DNA from: Stenotrophomonas maltophilia
Lineage (GTDB): Bacteria; Pseudomonadota; Gammaproteobacteria; Xanthomonadales; Xanthomonadaceae
Direction: 5' to 3'
Length of the DNA stretch: 64,000 nucleotides
Assembly (NCBI GenBank): GCA_002387845.1
Contig: DGLB01000073.1
Location: 1-64,000 of the forward strand
Position 1 is the stretch's first letter. Every line of letters starts with the position of its first letter. Below, piece after piece: positions 59,104 to 64,000 of this stretch. The translations under genes were made by a program, and so were the position numbers. A model generated the notes under the pieces. It made no database searches. It was not told the origin of the DNA and was given only the letters and a program-made list of their open reading frames with translations.

Positions 59104-59343
59104 TTAACGATTAAGCTTTGGATCGGGCGGCTTCGCCCCGGCGGCCGCAATGATGTCGTTGGCAACATTCTCCCCCTGTTGCAGGGCCGCAAGGCAAGAG
59201 TCGGCATGGAAGTCTATATGTCCGGCGACTCCAACATTGTGGACCTCGACCTTCTGAAGCTTCCAGCTCGTGTCGCTCTCTCGTACAAGCTCACACGTGT
59301 AGGAATACCGACCAAGAGAAAGCGTGACTCTTCGCAGACCCAT
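59104..59343 (-). CDS. Small array protein 2
   Basis: ATG 59343 with GGAG 8 bases upstream. The 79-residue product is RVTLSLGRYSYTCELVREST-like (RVTLSLGRYSYTCELVRE, then SWKLQKVEVHNVGVAGHIDF), followed by the helix LAALQQGENVANDIIAAAG. Three strands then a helix. No transmembrane part. Function unknown. Confidence 0.65.
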   Translation of the reverse strand: MGLRRVTLSLGRYSYTCELVRESDTSWKLQKVEVHNVGVAGHIDFHADSCLAALQQGENVANDIIAAAGAKPPDPKLNR

Positions 59344-59442
59344 ACATCGCTCCGCCGCTGCTTACAGGCCGAGTCTGCTCCCGGAATCGAAACTGCTCAA
59401 GAGGGTCTTCTTTCGGCCGCAAGCAAGTCAGGTGGAGAAGGC

Positions 59443-59667
59443 TCAACCGCCCGCAGGGACGGCTATCAATGCGCTGACGTAATCCCCGCCAAGGCGCTCG
59501 GCTTCACCTTCAGCCTCCACCATGCTCCTGGATCGCGCGGCCGCCTCTATCGTCCGCACATGAGAGCTGTCAGCTCGGAAAATATGGACTACTCCTTTCC
59601 AGTACCAGCCATGGTGAACGGCTGTAGCCACCAGCCCGTAGGTATTCAATTCTGTTCTGGACGGCAT
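59443..59667 (-). CDS. Small array protein 1
   Basis: First member in transcription order, about 74 residues from ATG 59667: YGLVATAVHHGWYWKGVVHI, FRADSSHVRTIEAAARSRSM, then the helix VEAEGEAERLGGDYVSALIA. In-frame ATGs further upstream (to 59724) leave the exact start open. The promoter of the array must lie in 59668-59900, between it and the divergent methyltransferase. Confidence 0.55.
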   Translation of the reverse strand: MPSRTELNTYGLVATAVHHGWYWKGVVHIFRADSSHVRTIEAAARSRSMVEAEGEAERLGGDYVSALIAVPAGG

Positions 59668-59899
59668 GGGACGGACTCGACTGCTATTGCATTCGATACT
59701 GCCACTGCCCCAAGGCATCGTCACTCACGGACGCTCACCGAGCCGAAAGGAGCCGTCCCGACGTTCTTTCGAACCGAAGGCAACAGTTTCCTGGGCGGCC
59801 CGCACGTCGCCCCTGCTCATGGTCGATTGCACCTATCGAACGCCCTTGGCCGCCTTGATGCAAATCCCCTTCTCCCTTCCCCGGCGGGCATGGGTCCTC

Positions 59900-60838
59900 A
59901 TGCGTAGCTACTACAACGAATGGGCCCCCTTCCCTGCCCAATGGCTGCGGAACCTCATTGATGCCGGCCTGATACCGCCGGGCGACGTAGATACCAGGAG
60001 CATTACGGATGTTAAGCCCTCCGACCTCATCGGATACCGCCAGTGCCACTTCTTCGCCGGAATCGGCGGGTGGCCGTTCGCAGCCAGGCTTGCTGGCTGG
60101 CCTGACGGCCGACAGATCTGGACTGGAAGTACGCCCTGCCAACCCTACTCGCTTGCCGGCGAAGGCAAGGGCCAAGAAGACGAGCGCCACCTGTGGCCCC
60201 ACCTCTTCAAGCTCATCCGTGCCCGAAGGCCCCCTTGCTTCCTGGGAGAACAGGTTGCGGCAGCGGTTGGCCGCAACTGGGTCGACGGAGTGCTCGCTGA
60301 CTTGGCAGCTATTGGATACGCCAGCCGAGCGCTCGTTGTCCCAGCTTGTGCCGTCAATGCGCCCCATCGAAGGGATCGTCTGTGGACTCTGGCCCACACC
60401 GACAACCCGGGACCACAAGGACTCGGCAGGGATGTCCTTGGCTCCCAGGAAGGATGGCGCGAGCCGGCTCGATTTGGTGCCGCGGCAGGTCTTCTGGCTG
60501 CTGCAGAACGACCGGCTTCCGGAATCATCCTTGCCAACCAGGGCTCATCCGACCAGTGGGGTTCCGCTGCATGGCTCCAAGGCCACGACGGCAAAGAGCG
60601 TCGGATTGGATCCGGCATTCCCCTGCTGGCTCATGGGCTATCCGGCCGCGTGGCTGCTCTGCGCCCCGGCCTCGATCCCCAAGATCCGCATGCAGCCCAC
60701 TGGTATGGCCGTGCAGGGGCGCTCAAGGGCTTCGGTAACGCAATCGTCCCCCAAGTCGCGGCAGAAATGATTGCCGCGTACATGGACTGCTACCCCACGG
60801 ACCTATCCGAACCACGCGGAGGTGAACTGTGCATCTGA
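59900..60838 (+). CDS. C5 cytosine DNA methyltransferase
   Basis: A 312-residue enzyme starting MRSYYNEWAPFPAQWLRNLI. Motif I is FFAGIGGW (51-58), motif IV has the catalytic Cys80 (GSTPCQPYSLAG), motif VI is GEQV (116-119, where ENV is usual), motif VIII is RRDRLW, and motif X is GFGNAIVPQVAAEMI. This is the phage-type Dcm family. It likely methylates phage DNA against host restriction or alters regulation. The target site is unknown and the recognition region is short. A long second frame overlaps its 3' two thirds. Confidence 0.92.
   Translation: MRSYYNEWAPFPAQWLRNLIDAGLIPPGDVDTRSITDVKPSDLIGYRQCHFFAGIGGWPFAARLAGWPDGRQIWTGSTPCQPYSLAGEGKGQEDERHLWPHLFKLIRARRPPCFLGEQVAAAVGRNWVDGVLADLAAIGYASRALVVPACAVNAPHRRDRLWTLAHTDNPGPQGLGRDVLGSQEGWREPARFGAAAGLLAAAERPASGIILANQGSSDQWGSAAWLQGHDGKERRIGSGIPLLAHGLSGRVAALRPGLDPQDPHAAHWYGRAGALKGFGNAIVPQVAAEMIAAYMDCYPTDLSEPRGGELCI
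60009..60770 (+). CDS. Overlapping alternative-frame protein within the methyltransferase gene
   Basis: A 253-codon frame lies wholly inside the methyltransferase gene, one base out of phase. Its sequence (GSTECSLTWQLLDTPAERSL; GLWPTPTTRDHKDSAGMSL; FPCWLMGYPAAWLLCAPA) closely resembles proteins annotated as hypothetical or methylase-associated in many phages. WPTPTTRDHKD and WLMGYPxxW are phrases I recognise. This suggests a conserved overlapping product rather than a chance frame. It could instead be the remains of a fused target-recognition region. Confidence 0.55.
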   Translation: MLSPPTSSDTASATSSPESAGGRSQPGLLAGLTADRSGLEVRPANPTRLPAKARAKKTSATCGPTSSSSSVPEGPLASWENRLRQRLAATGSTECSLTWQLLDTPAERSLSQLVPSMRPIEGIVCGLWPTPTTRDHKDSAGMSLAPRKDGASRLDLVPRQVFWLLQNDRLPESSLPTRAHPTSGVPLHGSKATTAKSVGLDPAFPCWLMGYPAAWLLCAPASIPKIRMQPTGMAVQGRSRASVTQSSPKSRQK

Positions 60839-61026
60839 TGACCCCGCAGCGTTGGCTTGAGACGTACTTCGACCAGACGAGCCAGCCGAGCATCCCGCAG
60901 CTGCACAGATGGCTGAGGGCCGGAAAGATTCCGGGAAAGAAGGTGGGCGGGGCGTGGTTCATCGACGCTCATGCGTGGTTGGCCGATGGCGACGAGCTAG
61001 TCGAACGAGTACTGAAGGCAGGATAG
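60829..61026 (+). CDS. Excisionase (Xis-like)
   Basis: GTG 60829 with GGAGGT 4-5 bases upstream (better spaced than the ATG at 60838) opens 65 residues. MTPQRWLETYFDQTSQPSIP, then QLHRWLRAGKIPGKKVGGAW is the winged MerR-like fold of small recombination directionality factors. It overlaps the methyltransferase end and ends 4 bp before the integrase. Together they form the integration-excision module. Confidence 0.85.
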   Translation: MHLMTPQRWLETYFDQTSQPSIPQLHRWLRAGKIPGKKVGGAWFIDAHAWLADGDELVERVLKAG

Positions 61027-61030
61027 AGCG

Positions 61031-62128
61031 ATGACCCCAAGGAAGCGAAGTCCTGGACGCCAAGGCTGGCCGGACAACCTCTACCCGAACCGGGATGGGT
61101 ACAAATACCGGCACCCCGTTACCCGTCGAGAGACTTTCACGGGCCGGGATAAGACTAAGGCATTCGCAGCGGCGAAGAAGCTCAACGCAATGCTGATGCC
61201 GAGCAACGACCTGATCGACCGGGTAGTCGGTTCGCGCGAGACCGTCGCCGACGCAATCACCGTGTTCCGTCGCGATGACATTCCTGCGCGCGGCTGGTCT
61301 CCGAAGACGGCTGAGGTCTACGAGAGTGTAATCCGGCGGATTGAGACGGGTCTCGGGAGTCGCCCGGTAGAGGAAATCACGGTAAAAGACTGTGCAGAGT
61401 TCATCCGTGCCGTTACCCAGTCTGATCGCGCACGGCAGCAGTTCCGGCTGGTGCTTGGCTGGATAATGGCGTGTGCCGTCCAGGAAGGCTGGATCGACAC
61501 CAACCCTGTGCTGGCCACCCGCAGGTTTCAGCACGAGCGCAAGCGCGCTCGGCTTACCAAGGAAATGTACGCAGCCATCTGGGAGAAGGCTGATCCCTGG
61601 CTGCGCCTGGCGATGGACATCTCGCTGGTCACCTTACTCCGACGCGACGACGTAGTGTCGCTGAAGTTCACTGACGTGCGTGATGGTGCGCTGTGGGTCA
61701 TCCCACAGAAGACCGAAGGAAGCAGCTTGGTGAAGCTGAAGATAGGCATTGGGGATAAGCTGGCAGGCCTGCTGGCGCAAGCCCGCGATAGTGTCCTCTC
61801 GCCATACATCGTCCATCGGGTGCCGGAGAAAGCGCGGCCATCAAACATGCGGGCTTCCGCTCGCCAGCACCATACACAAGTGATGCCCGAACAGCTCACC
61901 AGAGCATTTCAAGATGCGCGAGAGGCTGCAGGCATCACTACTGAAAATCCTCCCAGCTTTCATGAAATACGCAGTCTCGGGGGAGCCATCCTGAGCGAAT
62001 CCGGGTGGCCGATCGACCAAGTTCAGACGCTAATGGGTCACTCCTCAACAAGCATGACCGAGCACTACCTAGAAGGCCATGACATCCCTTGGCAGGAAGT
62101 AAAACCTGGTAATGTTCTTCTCCGGTAG
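61031..62128 (+). CDS. int: Tyrosine recombinase integrase
   Basis: A 365-residue phage integrase. The N-terminal arm-binding region has YPNRDGYKYRHPVTRRETF, then a core-binding domain (about 70-165). The catalytic set is Arg204 (LLRRDDVVSLKF), Lys227, His311 and Arg314 (FHEIRSLGG), His337 (LMGHSSTSMTEHY) and nucleophile Tyr346. It should act at the tRNA-Pro(GGG) site found at 24503-24549. The gene reads toward the right end, where the second attachment site should be. Confidence 0.96.
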   Translation: MTPRKRSPGRQGWPDNLYPNRDGYKYRHPVTRRETFTGRDKTKAFAAAKKLNAMLMPSNDLIDRVVGSRETVADAITVFRRDDIPARGWSPKTAEVYESVIRRIETGLGSRPVEEITVKDCAEFIRAVTQSDRARQQFRLVLGWIMACAVQEGWIDTNPVLATRRFQHERKRARLTKEMYAAIWEKADPWLRLAMDISLVTLLRRDDVVSLKFTDVRDGALWVIPQKTEGSSLVKLKIGIGDKLAGLLAQARDSVLSPYIVHRVPEKARPSNMRASARQHHTQVMPEQLTRAFQDAREAAGITTENPPSFHEIRSLGGAILSESGWPIDQVQTLMGHSSTSMTEHYLEGHDIPWQEVKPGNVLLR

Positions 62129-62139
62129 CGCGACAAAGC

Positions 62140-63888
62140 CTATTCCCCCCCCCTCCGCTTTCGCCCTCTTTTTAGGCGTTTTGGGCTCATCGGACGACCT
62201 GGCGCGGGATTCACTTCGAGATAGACAAACTCCTCGGTTTGCCGCAACCCCTCCACTGGATAAGTCTTAACCAGGCGGTGTCTTTTAGCTTCGTAGCTGA
62301 GGCCATCGACAAGGCATGCCTCTGCGACGCGTGGATAAGATGCGTGCAGCAAGGCATAGTTTTTCCTAGTCCAAGCAAGGACGGCGACGTGCAACGCGCG
62401 GCTTTCCCGTTCGTCGACACCCTGTCGCAACCTTAGCCCCATTACATTTAAGCAGTACCCGAGAATGCGAGCACCCTTAAAGTTGGCAAAGGTCCCCAAG
62501 TAGGTTATCTCGTCGTATAAAAGCCTTCGCAGCTTAAATTTTACGATGCGGCCTGCTGCGCCACCCAAATGATGAAAGCTGAAGAGCTCGCTCCAAACAT
62601 AGTTGTGCTGGATGGACCAACACTCCCATCTAGGCGAGGTGACGGCAGAAGCGTCAAGGATCGCTTCGAAAATCATTCGAGCAAGGCAATCATAGAATCC
62701 ACGATCCGCCACAGAATCTCTTTTCCTCACACGCAGGCGGACGTACTGGGGCTGACCCTTGCTGTCGAGAATGCCCACGGAATCCTTAATGAATCCGATC
62801 ACGACTCTTAGCCGCCGGACAGCATCGCTATCCCACGTATTGGAGAGCCCATCAAGCTTGTACAGATCAGAAGCAGCATGTTCGATGCGACTCATTGCCC
62901 GGTGTAGTACAAAAGAGTGGCTGACCCTGTCCTTTTCGACATAATCCTGAAAGGTTAATAGAACGGCACGACAGTAAGCCTCCCACCTATCAGCGGTCCA
63001 CCCGAGCTCAGTGCCAATGTCAGGATCAAGCAGGGTCCCAACGCTTTCAACCAGCTCGTGATTTGAAAATATAGCTTGACTCAGAGGCCTATGAAATCCG
63101 ATCAAACCCGAGTCATAACCGTGGGTCTCGTGATAGAGAAAAGAGTCGCTATTGATGAGAGCTTCATTGACCACGTTCCGGGCGAATGCTTCCACACAGA
63201 TACCGTACTTTTTCGCATCACTCATCTCTTGGAAGATTAACAACGCAGTCACTGGCGAAGATTGAACCACCGCCCTGCACAATCGCCTATCTCCTATGAG
63301 AAGGAGAAGATCGTTAGCGTACGCCTCCACTTTCAGCAATTTCTCTGGCCGGCTCTTCGCATCGGCGTTTGAGCCATAGTATTTTTGTAGCCCCCGATCC
63401 GTTGCATGAAGCACCAGAGGCTTGGCCGAATTGGCAATTTCGTCGGCAATCACAGCCAACTCAGCGGGTGCACCCTTCACGATGTATCGATAAAGGGTGC
63501 GGGCGTAGCGCTCAGCGTTCCGCCGCCCGAACTTTGGCGGACTGATAAACGCAAACCAAGTCCAAGTGAAAAACGTGAATAAGAATGATCCTGCTAGAAG
63601 CGCCTGCCACGAAGCAGGGGTCAGTAGGTTCCCCGCAGGGACAAGCCATCCCTCAGCACGCCAGAGATCTGTGAGAAGGGTCAGCAGCGCGATGCAGGCA
63701 ACTACTGCGAAGGTAAGGCCCAGAAGCGGTATAGGTGCAGTGCGGACACGGAAACGATATCTCACATCAGCGATGGTCCAAGCCAAGACCATAAGCGCCA
63801 GGCCAGCGAGCAACTCGGAAAATCCAAAAAGCTTCGCTGCATCCGGGCTCAGCGAGTAGAAGCAAACCCCTCCAAAGCATTGAGCCAT
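62140..63888 (-). CDS. Large membrane-anchored protein of unknown function
   Basis: ATG 63888 has a strong AGGAGGGG site 6 bases upstream. Of 582 residues, the first 118 contain three membrane helices (about 24-40, 53-73, 95-115). The remaining 460 are soluble and cytosolic (RYARTLYRYIVKGAPAELAV; SPVTALLIFQEMSDAKKYGI; RWECWSIQHNYVWSELFSFH), ending in a very basic tail (MSPKRLKRGRKRRGGE). Base composition is visibly less GC-rich than the phage or host. It is convergent with the integrase. I recognise no family. Its place and composition fit cargo of defence or exclusion type. Confidence 0.8.
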   Translation of the reverse strand: MAQCFGGVCFYSLSPDAAKLFGFSELLAGLALMVLAWTIADVRYRFRVRTAPIPLLGLTFAVVACIALLTLLTDLWRAEGWLVPAGNLLTPASWQALLAGSFLFTFFTWTWFAFISPPKFGRRNAERYARTLYRYIVKGAPAELAVIADEIANSAKPLVLHATDRGLQKYYGSNADAKSRPEKLLKVEAYANDLLLLIGDRRLCRAVVQSSPVTALLIFQEMSDAKKYGICVEAFARNVVNEALINSDSFLYHETHGYDSGLIGFHRPLSQAIFSNHELVESVGTLLDPDIGTELGWTADRWEAYCRAVLLTFQDYVEKDRVSHSFVLHRAMSRIEHAASDLYKLDGLSNTWDSDAVRRLRVVIGFIKDSVGILDSKGQPQYVRLRVRKRDSVADRGFYDCLARMIFEAILDASAVTSPRWECWSIQHNYVWSELFSFHHLGGAAGRIVKFKLRRLLYDEITYLGTFANFKGARILGYCLNVMGLRLRQGVDERESRALHVAVLAWTRKNYALLHASYPRVAEACLVDGLSYEAKRHRLVKTYPVEGLRQTEEFVYLEVNPAPGRPMSPKRLKRGRKRRGGE

Positions 63889-64000
63889 TGCGCGCCCCTC
63901 CTAGCTCGTCCACGCAAATGTCTAATAGAGCGGCATCCGGTGCCGTCCGTTCCCAAGTCCCATGCTCCACCAGTAATTTCGGAATAGCGCACAAAAGAAA

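Larger units (their letters stand above)
24503..64000. mobile_element. Prophage, siphovirus type (right end outside the window)
   Basis: The left end is the tRNA-Pro scar. All modules of a temperate tailed phage follow: packaging, head, lysis, long non-contractile tail with a 1,256-residue tape measure, replication, Cro/CI switch, DNA methyltransferase, Xis and Int. There is no sheath or baseplate wedge gene, so a siphovirus is likely. Late genes are all on the minus strand and the early/lysogeny region is mostly on plus. No structural gene looks broken apart from an amber codon at 30501-30503, so the phage may be inducible. The right junction was not found by 64000. Confidence 0.93.

Noticed and set aside
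57334..59907. Plus-strand open frame of 857 codons
   Set aside because: It has an ATGA overlap with the preceding gene but no recognisable domain and a composition like an antisense shadow. Seven minus-strand frames with better ribosome sites and a shared pattern cover the same DNA.
63767..63994. 75-codon frame at the right edge
   Set aside because: It overlaps the well-supported start of the 582-residue membrane protein in another phase.

Overview
The window is a high-GC chromosome segment, most likely from a Stenotrophomonas-like member of the Xanthomonadaceae. The clues are the palindromic REP units of the GGGGCAGAGCCCCGC and GCCGGGC..GCCCGGC types scattered between genes, the gene content (dxs, DUF3011, MipA, many two-component systems) and the codon use. 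The genus is inferred; there is no rRNA here to confirm it.

Positions 1-24.5 kb are ordinary chromosome. From left to right they hold: an alpha/beta hydrolase; a PAS histidine kinase with two response regulators; a redox operon (Dps, peroxiredoxin, DsbA-like protein, bicupin); an AraC regulator divergent from an MFS exporter; tRNA-Phe; a DUF1902 protein; a lipocalin; a lipoprotein; an acyl-CoA dehydrogenase; an HNH nuclease; dxs; a DUF3011 protein; a choloylglycine-hydrolase-family enzyme with an outer-membrane protein; a second two-component pair divergent from a MipA-like porin; and an HWE kinase with its response regulator.

From about 24.5 kb to beyond 64 kb lies an apparently complete siphovirus-type prophage. 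Its left junction is the 3' half of a tRNA-Pro(GGG) gene with the host terminator still attached. The right junction is outside the window. Late genes run leftward on the minus strand: terS, terL, a Mor-like regulator, gpW, portal, a protease-capsid fusion, a cement protein, a lysis cassette (endolysin candidate, coiled-coil membrane protein, Rz/Rz1), head-tail and tail-tube proteins, tape measure, and large tail-tip proteins. Upstream of these are a primase-helicase, a CII-like protein, a Cro-like protein and a divergent CI/LexA-like repressor. Rightward from the repressor come a SLATT-like two-helix membrane protein, tightly coupled small early genes, a cytosine DNA methyltransferase, an excisionase and a tyrosine integrase.

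Accessory cargo includes a BLUF blue-light receptor and a zinc-ribbon protein at the left end, and a large three-helix membrane protein of unknown function beside the integrase. Between 57.35 and 59.7 kb, on the strand opposite the early genes, are seven small genes. They share a common layout (short beta-rich body, then a C-terminal helix of the type AL..G...A...I) and look like a divergent paralogue array. This array, the SLATT-like protein and the integrase-side membrane protein are the best candidates for undescribed phage-host conflict functions. Two coding oddities also stand out: an in-frame amber codon between two tail reading frames, and a long second frame inside the methyltransferase gene.
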